From: DATLWR01 sp035576205
GTDB taxonomy: Bacteria; Pseudomonadota; Zetaproteobacteria; Mariprofundales; Mariprofundaceae
Direction: 5' to 3'
Assembly (NCBI GenBank): GCA_035576205.1
Contig: DATLWR010000101.1
Span: forward strand, 1-8,031
Length of the DNA stretch: 8,031 nucleotides
The notes below the pieces were generated by a model that was not told the origin of the DNA, did not search any database, and was given only the letters and a program-made list of their open reading frames with translations. A program made the position numbers and the translations under genes. Below, piece after piece: positions 1 through 4,957 of the stretch (positions are counted from its first letter, which is position 1; each line of letters opens with the position of its first letter).

Positions 1-281
1 GGGCTGATCTTCGCCGAGGAGATTTCGCCCGCCAGTTCGCCGGCTGCGAGCTTGCCGATGGGCGTGCCGCTGCTGCTGACGGCCGCCAGCCCTTCGGTGA
101 TCAGAAACAGCTGATCGTTATCCATGTTTTCATGGATCAGCGTGTCGCCCGGTGCGAAGTCGACCAGTCGTCCCTGGTCGATCAACTTCGCAAGCATCCG
201 CTGATCGAGCCCCTCGAACAGGGGTTGTGCCCGGATCAGCATGGCGAGCGACGGGCTGATCGGCCCGCCACCGGTGGTCAT
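1..281 (-). CDS. Cyclic nucleotide-binding domain protein (3' part outside window)
   Basis: The first 93 codons of a gene that continues past the left edge. The visible part is the N-terminal half of a Crp/FNR-type cyclic nucleotide-binding beta-roll. It shows the helical lead-in QPLFEGLDQRMLAKLIDQG, then FAPGDTLIHENMDNDQLFLITEG, then a small-residue strand and GKLAAGELAGEIS, the last resembling the phosphate-binding cassette that contacts cNMP in this family. Without the C-terminal part I cannot say whether a DNA-binding helix-turn-helix, an enzyme domain or nothing follows, nor whether the conserved Arg that binds the phosphate is present. The ATG at 279-281 overlaps the stop of the upstream host-attachment gene (ATGA) and has no clear Shine-Dalgarno of its own. 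Its translation is therefore probably coupled to that gene. Domain call is confident; function as sensor or regulator is inferred. Confidence 0.8.
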   Translation of the reverse strand, partial: MTTGGGPISPSLAMLIRAQPLFEGLDQRMLAKLIDQGRLVDFAPGDTLIHENMDNDQLFLITEGLAAVSSSGTPIGKLAAGELAGEISSAKIS

Positions 282-718
282 AAAAACTGCGGGAACTTTT
301 CGCGTATGCGGGTCGCCGGCATTTCGGTCAGATCCTTGTTCAGCTCCTGTTGCACGGCTTTTTGCAGCGGGGCGCTGAAGTGGCTGCGCAGCAGGCCGAG
401 GAAGGTGGGGGCGGCGGCGATCAGCAACGTCGAATAATTTTGCTCCTGCAACGATTTATTGAGGAAATCGGCAAGCTGCTTGGCAAAGCGGATGGCCTCC
501 TCGCGTTTCGGATCGACCGGCTGTTCCATGGCATGCCTGCCTTCGCCGGCGCTGTCGAAGGCTCGGCCGGGCAGGTCGCTGGTCAGGTCGCGGGTATGTT
601 TTCGCGCCGCTTCGTGCTCGAAGACATGCGCTTCCTCCAGCGGCGCGGCAGGCGTCTTGGCCTGATAGATGATCGCCTTGCTGCTGTTGGCAGCAAGAAC
701 CCAGATTGGACGTTGCAT
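278..718 (-). CDS. Host attachment family protein (COG5622-like)
   Basis: A 146-residue soluble protein with no signal peptide or membrane segment. It matches the 'protein required for attachment to host cells' family in length and layout. An N-terminal strand (residues 4-19, PIWVLAANSSKAIIYQ) is followed by the signature LPGRAFDSAGEGRHAMEQ (residues 49-66) and a helix, REEAIRFAKQLADFL. A Rossmann-like strand LLIAAAPTFLGLLR (98-111) comes next, and the C-terminus carries LNKDLTEMPATRIRE (126-140). The family belongs to the bacterial relatives of archaeal eRF1/pelota-type domains; the 'host attachment' name is historical and says little about the job here. I start at ATG 716-718, not at the in-frame GTG 12 bases upstream, because GGAGGT lies about five bases before this ATG and would overlap the GTG. 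The gene overlaps the downstream cNMP-binding gene by 4 bases, so the two probably form one operon. Confidence 0.85.
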   Translation of the reverse strand: MQRPIWVLAANSSKAIIYQAKTPAAPLEEAHVFEHEAARKHTRDLTSDLPGRAFDSAGEGRHAMEQPVDPKREEAIRFAKQLADFLNKSLQEQNYSTLLIAAAPTFLGLLRSHFSAPLQKAVQQELNKDLTEMPATRIREKFPQFL

Positions 719-743
719 ATCCACCTCCACATGTTCGAACGAT

Positions 744-755
744 ATTATCAGTATA
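744..755 (-). promoter_or_regulatory. Possible -10 region for the host-attachment/cNMP-binding operon
   Basis: Reading the minus strand, two adjacent -10-like hexamers, TATACT (750-755) and GATAAT (744-749), lie 26-37 bases upstream of the ATG at 718, in an AT-rich patch of otherwise GC-rich DNA. A perfect 8-base palindrome GTTCGAAC (733-740) sits between them and the ribosome binding site. No convincing -35 hexamer is present at 16-18 bases, so this would need an activator or another sigma factor. Weak call. Confidence 0.3.
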
Positions 756-855
756 GTTTTCCGCTGGCCGCTTTGGGAAGAGGTGATTCGATGACACCGC
801 TGGCATTGACGGCTTCGGCTAGACTCCTGTTTGAGATCGGCAACGGGGGACCCGG

Positions 856-1602
856 ATGAACCAATGGCTCCATGGCCTCGGCCAACGGCTGGCGCTGTTC
901 CTCAACCAGCCGCTCAGCCGGTACGAAGCCTTCGATGTGGTGGGCGAAGCGAAGCTCGCGACCGCCCTCCGGCCGGGCGACGTGCTGCTGGTGGAAGGGG
1001 ACACTCGCATCGGTGGCGTGATCCGCTATGTCACCCAGTCCAACTGGTCTCATTCGGCGCTTTATGTCGGCAACGCCCTGGCCGGGGATGATCCGCACAT
1101 GCTGGTCGAGGCCGATGTCGTGCAGGGAGTGATTGCTTCGCCGTTGTCCAAGTTCGCCCGGCTGAATACGCGCATCTGCCGGCCTGTCGGGCTGACCGAC
1201 GCGGACCGAGACCGGCTGATCGCCTTTGTCATCGGTGAGATCGGCCATGCCTACGACCTGAAAAACGTTTTCGATCTGCTGCGTTTTTACGCGCCGCTGC
1301 CGATGCCCGTCCGTTTTCGCCGGCGCATGCTGGCATTCGGTGGCGGCGATCCGACGCGCGCCATCTGCTCGACCATGATTGCGCAGGCATTCCAGCAGGT
1401 GCGTTATCCGATCCTGCCACGACATGTGGCGGGCAGTACGGAAGAAGACTGCCTGAAGTTCCGGCATTACAGTCACTTTACGCCGAGCGATTTCGACCGT
1501 TCGCCCTATTTCGCCATCGTCAAGCCGACGCTGGTCGAGGGCTTCGATTACAAACAGCTGCACTGGGCGACCGATGCGCCGCCCCGTTCCGAGGAGGATT
1601 AA
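856..1602 (+). CDS. YiiX/YebB-like permuted NlpC/P60 cysteine hydrolase
   Basis: A 248-residue protein with the circularly permuted NlpC/P60 (papain-like) layout of the YiiX family, in which the catalytic His precedes the Cys. LRPGDVLLVEGDTRIGGVIR (38-57) opens the barrel. WSHSALYVG (64-72) supplies His66, LVEADVVQGVI (83-93) the acidic residue Glu85, and AICSTMIAQAF (169-179) the nucleophile Cys171 at the start of a helix. All three expected residues are therefore present and the enzyme is predicted active, as an amidase, thioesterase or peptidase; the substrate is unknown. There is no signal peptide or lipobox, so it looks cytoplasmic or peripheral. The N-terminal 36 residues form an amphipathic helical lead-in. 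GGGGGA lies 6 bases before the ATG at 856. It stands alone between divergent and convergent neighbours, so no partner is suggested. Its TAA overlaps the metF stop. Confidence 0.85.
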   Translation: MNQWLHGLGQRLALFLNQPLSRYEAFDVVGEAKLATALRPGDVLLVEGDTRIGGVIRYVTQSNWSHSALYVGNALAGDDPHMLVEADVVQGVIASPLSKFARLNTRICRPVGLTDADRDRLIAFVIGEIGHAYDLKNVFDLLRFYAPLPMPVRFRRRMLAFGGGDPTRAICSTMIAQAFQQVRYPILPRHVAGSTEEDCLKFRHYSHFTPSDFDRSPYFAIVKPTLVEGFDYKQLHWATDAPPRSEED

Positions 1603-1616
1603 CCTGCGAGCAGGTT
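1599..1616. other. Shared TTAA stop plus short hairpin between convergent genes
   Basis: The hydrolase stop (TAA, 1600-1602) and the metF stop (TTA on the plus strand, 1599-1601) share the palindrome TTAA. From 1601 a perfect inverted repeat follows: AACCTGC (1601-1607), spacer GA, GCAGGTT (1610-1616), most realistically a 6-bp stem with a CGAG tetraloop. On the plus strand it is followed by GTTG and then mixed sequence, a poor U-tract, so it is at most a weak terminator for the hydrolase. On the minus strand it encodes the last codons of metF and has no U-tract after it. Confidence 0.5.
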
Positions 1617-2468
1617 GTTGCAGACGGCGATCGTCGCTTCCGATTTGTTCAGCGTATAGAAGTGCAGGGCAGTCACTCCGTTGGCCAGCAGGTCGCGGCA
1701 CTGTTCGGTCGCCACTTCCAGGCCGATCGCCTTGACCGCCTCGAGATCGCCACGCAGCGGGTCGAGCCGCGCATGCAGCCAGGCCGGGATGGTGGCGCCG
1801 CACATGGCCGAGAAGCGTTCGATCTGATCGAAGTTGGTGATCGGCATGATGCCCGGCACCAGCGGGATGGTGACGCCGCTGGCTACGGCCAGGTCGCGGA
1901 AACGGTAGAAGCTCTCATTATCGAAGAAGTACTGGGTGATCACCGCATCGGCGCCGTGATCCTGCTTCAGTTTCAGGAAGCGGATGTCGTCATCGACACC
2001 GTTCTTCGATTCCGGATGGCCCTCGGGGTAGGAGGCCACGCCGATCGAGAAGCCGTCACGGTCGCGGATGAAGCGCACCAGGTCCGAGGCGTGGGAAAAA
2101 CCGCCCGCCGTGGCCTGAAAATGGTCCATGCCCTCCGGCGGATCGCCGCGAAGCGCCAGGATGTTCTCGATGCCTGCGGCCGAATATTCGTCGAGAAGTT
2201 CGCCGAGCTGCTCTTTCGTGGCGCCGACACAGGTCAGGTGCGCCACCGGTTCGAGATTAGTCTCGCGCTTGATGCGGGTAACGATGCGCTTGGTGCGATC
2301 CTGCGTGGAGCCGCCGGCTCCGTAGGTGACCGACACGTAGGCCGGGTCGATGACGGCCAGCTCCTGGATGCATTGCCAGAGGTTCTCTTCGCCCTTGTCG
2401 GTCTTGGGCGGGAAGAACTCGCAGGAGAAGTGTGGGCCGGGCCCCGCCAGGATGTCGGAAAGTTTCAC
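1599..2468 (-). CDS. metF: 5,10-methylenetetrahydrofolate reductase
   Basis: A 289-residue FAD-dependent reductase converting 5,10-methylene-THF to 5-methyl-THF, the methyl donor for methionine synthesis; E. coli MetF is about 296 residues. It is a single TIM barrel with all the hallmarks: SCEFFPPKT (15-23) with the catalytic Glu17, VSVTYGAGGSTQDRT (45-59), the flavin-contacting Asp109 in LRGDPPEG, ASYPEGHPES (145-154), ITQYFFDN with the folate-binding Gln179, PGIMPITNF (205-213) and ALHFYTLN (267-274). There is no C-terminal regulatory domain, as expected for the bacterial form. The start is a GTG at 2468 with only a weak GAGA-type ribosome binding site. It is the first plausible start after dcd, whose stop lies 31 bases upstream on the same strand, so it is probably co-transcribed with dcd and perhaps translationally coupled. 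No SAM or SAH riboswitch fits in the 31-base gap. Confidence 0.96.
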   Translation of the reverse strand: MKLSDILAGPGPHFSCEFFPPKTDKGEENLWQCIQELAVIDPAYVSVTYGAGGSTQDRTKRIVTRIKRETNLEPVAHLTCVGATKEQLGELLDEYSAAGIENILALRGDPPEGMDHFQATAGGFSHASDLVRFIRDRDGFSIGVASYPEGHPESKNGVDDDIRFLKLKQDHGADAVITQYFFDNESFYRFRDLAVASGVTIPLVPGIMPITNFDQIERFSAMCGATIPAWLHARLDPLRGDLEAVKAIGLEVATEQCRDLLANGVTALHFYTLNKSEATIAVCNNLLAG

Positions 2469-2481
2469 GGTTCTGTCTCGC

Positions 2482-2508
2482 TTACAGGCGCAGGTTCGAT
2501 TACAGGCG
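2482..2508 (-). repeat. Imperfect 18-bp tandem repeat spanning the dcd stop codon
   Basis: On the minus strand CGCCTGTAA occurs twice, at 2508-2500 and 2490-2482, with a period of 18; the flanking bases raise the match to 14 of 18. The first copy contains the last two codons and the TAA of dcd. The second lies in the dcd-metF spacer and places a second in-frame TAA six codons downstream. It looks like a decayed tandem duplication that created the spacer and a backup stop. Confidence 0.5.
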
Positions 2509-3069
2509 GGGGACGGTGACGCCCGTCTGCCCCTGGTACTTGCCGGCCTTGTCCTTGTAGGAGGTCTCGCACTCCTCGTCGGATTCGAGGAACAGGAACT
2601 GCGCCACGCCCTCGCCGGCGTAGATCTTGGCTGGCAACGGGGTGGTATTGGAGAACTCCAGCGTCACATGGCCTTCCCATTCCGGTTCCAGCGGCGTGAC
2701 GTTGACGATGATGCCGCAGCGCGCATAGGTCGACTTGCCTAGGCAGATGGTCAGCACATTTCTGGGAATCCGCATGTATTCGACGGTGCGGGCCAGAGCG
2801 AACGAGTTCGGCGGGATGATGCAGACGTCCGATTTTACGTCGACGAACGAGTGCGGGCTGAAGTCCTTCGGGTCGACGATGGCCGAATTGATGTTGGTGA
2901 AGATCTTGAACTCGTCGGCGCAGCGCACGTCGTAGCCGTAGGAGGAGAGGCCGTAGGAGACCATGCCGGTGCCGTTCTCGGAACGCTTCACCTGGCTGTC
3001 GACGAACGGCTCGATCATGCCGTGTTCCTGCGCCATTCGGCGAATCCATTTATCCGACTTGATGGACAT
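2500..3069 (-). CDS. dcd: dCTP deaminase
   Basis: A 189-residue trimeric dUTPase-fold enzyme that deaminates dCTP to dUTP (the monofunctional proteobacterial type by resemblance), feeding dUMP for thymidylate synthesis. The conserved core is SSYGYDVRC (42-50), the active-site segment GKSTYARCGIIVNVTPLEPE (111-130) with Ser113 and Arg117, and VTLEFSNTTPLPAKIY (135-150). That last segment holds the catalytic Glu138, the same number as in E. coli Dcd. The C-terminal tail SYKDKAGKYQGQTGV closes over the nucleotide in this family. The frame is open for 43 further codons upstream, but GGAGGAATT directly before the ATG at 3069 and the family N-terminus MSIKSDKWIRRM fix the start there. It leads a probable dcd-metF unit, behind the candidate promoter at 3113-3141. 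Length and motifs are intact. Confidence 0.97.
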   Translation of the reverse strand: MSIKSDKWIRRMAQEHGMIEPFVDSQVKRSENGTGMVSYGLSSYGYDVRCADEFKIFTNINSAIVDPKDFSPHSFVDVKSDVCIIPPNSFALARTVEYMRIPRNVLTICLGKSTYARCGIIVNVTPLEPEWEGHVTLEFSNTTPLPAKIYAGEGVAQFLFLESDEECETSYKDKAGKYQGQTGVTVPRL

Positions 3070-3112
3070 AATTCCTCCGCAATCTCCGGCTGGTGACCGG
3101 AAAGGAAGCCGC

Positions 3113-3141
3113 AGAATAGCGGCGAATTGCCTTTTCGACAA
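3113..3141 (-). promoter_or_regulatory. Candidate sigma70 promoter for dcd-metF
   Basis: On the minus strand, -35 TTGTCG (3141-3136) and -10 TATTCT (3118-3113) are separated by exactly 17 bases, placing the start of transcription about 35-40 bases before the dcd ATG. The -10 hexamer is exactly the spacer of a perfect inverted repeat GCCGC-N6-GCGGC (3108-3123), a possible operator or early-transcript hairpin. A second small stem, TCCGG/CCGGA with a 7-base loop, lies between this and the ribosome binding site. Confidence 0.5.
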
Positions 3142-3234
3142 AGTGTGTTGCAAACCGTGTGGGGAGCGTTTGCGGCTATTGGTTTTCCAGCCTGTCACTA
3201 CGCCGCTGATCTCCCGGATATGGCCTCTTGCCAG

Positions 3235-3257
3235 CCGGCCGTTTTTGCACGGGCCGG
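3235..3257 (-). other. Hairpin after the unknown lipoprotein gene
   Basis: A perfect 6-bp inverted repeat CCGGCC/GGCCGG with an 11-base A-rich loop (minus strand) begins 8 bases after the lipoprotein stop. There is no U-tract following it, so it is not a textbook intrinsic terminator; it may protect the 3' end of the transcript or assist Rho. It lies between the lipoprotein gene and the dcd promoter, supporting separate transcription units. Confidence 0.35.
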
Positions 3258-3264
3258 ATTTCCC

Positions 3265-3804
3265 TTATTTGAGTCGCTGCAGTGCAACTTGAGCGATTTG
3301 CCTGGCCTGTTCCACCGCGTCGGCGCTGGCGGCCGTGTTGCGGTTGATCACGATGGCGTTGCCGTGCGCCAGCACATGCAACTGGAAGCTGCCGGGCGTC
3401 TCGTAGAGATAGGCGGCGTCGCCCAGTCCCTTGATGTCGCTGAACGTGGGATGCGGGATGCCCGGAGGCAGGTGCGACGATTCCTCTTTCTTCTGGCTGG
3501 CCACCGTCGCTGCCGCATCACTGTAACCGATATGCGCGGCGATCAGCATGAAGCCGCTGCCGATGCTGTCGCCCGCATAGTTGCACATCGAGGCGGCATC
3601 CGGCCCGGCCGCCGAGGTGTCGATGGCACGTACCGTGATCTTGGTGCCGAGGATGCTGCTCGCCTGGTCGGCGCTGACGAGCTTGCAGGCATCGATATTG
3701 TTGCCTGCACTGCTGCCGGTATTGTTGGCCTGCTGGCAGGCAGCGATGAATCCTGTCAGGCCGACGATCATAATGGTGGCTACGGATTGAGAGAGTCTGG
3801 TCAT
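3265..3804 (-). CDS. Putative lipoprotein of unknown function
   Basis: A 179-residue protein I cannot assign with confidence. It begins with a lipoprotein signal peptide: basic MTR, hydrophobic residues 9-21, and the lipobox IAAC with Cys23 as the lipidated residue. QQANN follows, then a Gly/Ser/Asn linker (29-36). Gln rather than Asp at +2 favours export to the outer membrane. The mature domain (about 38-179) opens with DACKLVSADQASSILG and has a second cysteine in SMCNYAG (Cys74), so Cys40-Cys74 could form a disulfide. It ends with GLGDAAYLYETPG...LHVLAHGNAIVINRN and a C-terminal helix. This order recalls DUF3558-type secreted lipoproteins (C-x-L start, C-x-Y, GLGD), but I regard that as a lead, not an identification. 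AGGGGGA about 6 bases before the ATG supports the start. The gene lies 105 bases after the LysR gene on the same strand. Confidence 0.75.
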   Translation of the reverse strand: MTRLSQSVATIMIVGLTGFIAACQQANNTGSSAGNNIDACKLVSADQASSILGTKITVRAIDTSAAGPDAASMCNYAGDSIGSGFMLIAAHIGYSDAAATVASQKKEESSHLPPGIPHPTFSDIKGLGDAAYLYETPGSFQLHVLAHGNAIVINRNTAASADAVEQARQIAQVALQRLK

Positions 3805-3825
3805 GCTATCCCCCTGCTGTTTCCC

Positions 3826-3840
3826 TCATATCGGATATGA
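3826..3840. promoter_or_regulatory. Perfect palindrome in the lipoprotein promoter region
   Basis: TCATATC-G-GATATGA is a perfect 7-1-7 inverted repeat ending 22 bases upstream of the lipoprotein ATG. On the minus strand its far half contains CATATC (3839-3834), a possible -10 with TTCTGA (3861-3856) at 16 bases as a weak -35. A symmetrical site on the -10 is the usual place for a repressor. The promoter itself is weakly supported. Confidence 0.45.
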
Positions 3841-3867
3841 CGACTGAAAGCGGAATCAGAACGTCCC

Positions 3868-3907
3868 ACCCTCCTTGAATGATAGGAAACATTTCCAGGG
3901 GGTGCAC
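3868..3907 (-). other. Possible branched stem-loop after the LysR gene
   Basis: Just downstream of the LysR stop, CACCCCC pairs with GAGGGTG across about 25 bases (7 pairs with one G-U), and the loop contains a second small repeat, GGAAA..TTTCC. No U-tract follows. It could be a 3'-end structure or weak terminator before the lipoprotein promoter; the support is only the pairing pattern. Confidence 0.25.
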
Positions 3908-3909
3908 GA

Positions 3910-4803
3910 TCATGTCTCCTGGGCCTCGGAGAGCAGCCAGTCGCGGAAGGCGGTGAGCTTCGGAGGTGCCTCGCGCCAATCAGGCCAGACGAGGTAGTAG
4001 GCACTGTCCGCCGGCAGGGTGACCCGGAACGGCTGTACCAGTCGTCCGGCCTGCAGTTCGTCGGCAACCAGGGACGGATCGATGATCGCCACGCCGACAC
4101 CGTCGATCGCGGCCTGGATGGCGAAATTGCGGGTTTCGAAGGTCTGTTCGTGGGCAGGCCTGAGATCGCCAGCTCCTGCGGCATGCAGCCAGACGCGCCA
4201 GTCGTCGGGGCGCAGCTTGGCGTGCAGCAATGTCTGTCTGGCGAGGTCGGCGGTCGTGGCGATGGGGGAGATGTTGAGCAGCTTCGGGCTGCAGACCGGC
4301 GTGAGCTGTTCGGCGAACAGGCGCACGGCGACGGTGCCCGGCCAGCTGCCACGGCCGGAGCGGATCGCGCAGTCGACGTCCTCGCGCGCGAAATCGACCA
4401 GCGCCACGGAGGTGGAGATGCGCACCTCGATGTCGGGATGCAGCTGCTGGAAGTGGGATAATCGAGGAATGAACCAGCGCATGGCGAAGGTGGAAAGCAT
4501 GCTCACCGTCAGGATGTTGCTTTCGGGGGGCGGTTGCAGGCGGGCCAGTGTGTCGCCGATGCGGTCGAAGGCCTCGGTGAGCCCCGGCAGTAGTTGCCGG
4601 CCGGCGTCGGTGAGCTCAAGCCCCTGGCGCTTGCGTACGAACAGGGCGACTCCCAGTGTCTCCTCCAGACCGCGGATCTGGTGGCTCAGCGCCGACGGCG
4701 TGACAAACAGCTCTTTCGCCGCCGTAGCCATATTGAGGGTGCGGCCGGCCACGACGAAAGCGCGCAGGGCGTTGAGCGACGGCAAACGCCCGATATCGGT
4801 CAC
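3910..4803 (-). CDS. LysR-family transcriptional regulator (GcvA-like), divergent from leuC
   Basis: A 297-residue LysR-type regulator. The winged helix-turn-helix lies at about residues 8-67: LPSLNALRAFVVAGRTLNMATAAKELFVTPSALSHQIRGLEETLG, with recognition helix TPSALSHQIRGLE, then LFVRKRQGLELTDAG. The substrate-binding domain starts near 96 (SNILTVSMLSTFAMRWFIPRL) and includes VDCAIRSGRG (143-152), DWRVWLHAAGAG (201-212) and the second-lobe strand AAIDGVGVAIIDPSLVADEL (231-250). The LPSLNALRAF opening is typical of the GcvA subgroup. I start at GTG 4803 because GGGAG lies five bases upstream; an in-frame GTG at 4863 would add 20 unconserved residues, has no ribosome binding site and falls in the operator dyad. 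The divergent position next to leuC suggests it controls leuCD, as adjacent LysR genes often do, but the ligand and target are inferred. Confidence 0.93.
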   Translation of the reverse strand: MTDIGRLPSLNALRAFVVAGRTLNMATAAKELFVTPSALSHQIRGLEETLGVALFVRKRQGLELTDAGRQLLPGLTEAFDRIGDTLARLQPPPESNILTVSMLSTFAMRWFIPRLSHFQQLHPDIEVRISTSVALVDFAREDVDCAIRSGRGSWPGTVAVRLFAEQLTPVCSPKLLNISPIATTADLARQTLLHAKLRPDDWRVWLHAAGAGDLRPAHEQTFETRNFAIQAAIDGVGVAIIDPSLVADELQAGRLVQPFRVTLPADSAYYLVWPDWREAPPKLTAFRDWLLSEAQET

Positions 4804-4845
4804 GAAATCTCCCGGACATGAGAAAAACTCATCATCATATGGAGA

Positions 4846-4883
4846 ATAATTCGCTTTTTGCACGGATCATGCAACGGTATGCT
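4846..4883. promoter_or_regulatory. Divergent promoter/operator region between the LysR gene and leuC
   Basis: The core is a perfect dyad TTGCA-N7-TGCAA at 4858-4874, the interrupted symmetry typical of LysR sites. It is not an exact T-N11-A box. On the plus strand TTTTTG (4855-4860) and TATGCT (4878-4883) are 17 bases apart, a weak -35 and fair -10 for leuC that would need activation. On the minus strand TTGCAT (4874-4869) and AATTAT (4851-4846), also 17 apart, could drive the regulator. The dyad covers both -35 elements, which would let one protein activate leuC and repress its own gene. The dyad is seen; the roles are inferred. Confidence 0.45.
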
Positions 4884-4957
4884 GTGCCAACGTTGAAATT
4901 TATTCGGCCAACCTGATGCGACCTGATGGATCAACAGGGGCCGGGCGGAGTTTGATT

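Noticed and set aside
801..840. TTGACG (806-811) as a -35 or a sigma54-type site for the hydrolase gene
   Set aside because: No -10-like hexamer at 16-18 bases, and the GG/GC spacing does not fit sigma54.
350..859. 169-codon open frame on the plus strand before the hydrolase
   Set aside because: Antisense to the host-attachment gene, whose family motifs and ribosome binding site are clear.
748..1803. 351-codon open frame on the minus strand
   Set aside because: Antisense to the hydrolase gene and running into metF in another frame; Arg/Gly-rich composition and no ribosome binding site.
2469..2499. SAM or SAH riboswitch upstream of metF
   Set aside because: The 31-base gap after dcd is too short and shows no conserved core; only the short tandem repeat is present.
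1662..2519. 285-codon open frame on the plus strand
   Set aside because: Mirror of metF; residue mix and lack of motifs mark it as a shadow.
3127..3840. 237-codon open frame on the plus strand
   Set aside because: Antisense to the lipoprotein gene, which has a lipobox, signal peptide and ribosome binding site; the plus-strand frame has none of these.
4804..4863. Upstream GTG extending the LysR protein by 20 residues
   Set aside because: No ribosome binding site, no family similarity, and it would place the start codon inside the operator dyad; GTG 4803 has GGGAG at the right distance.
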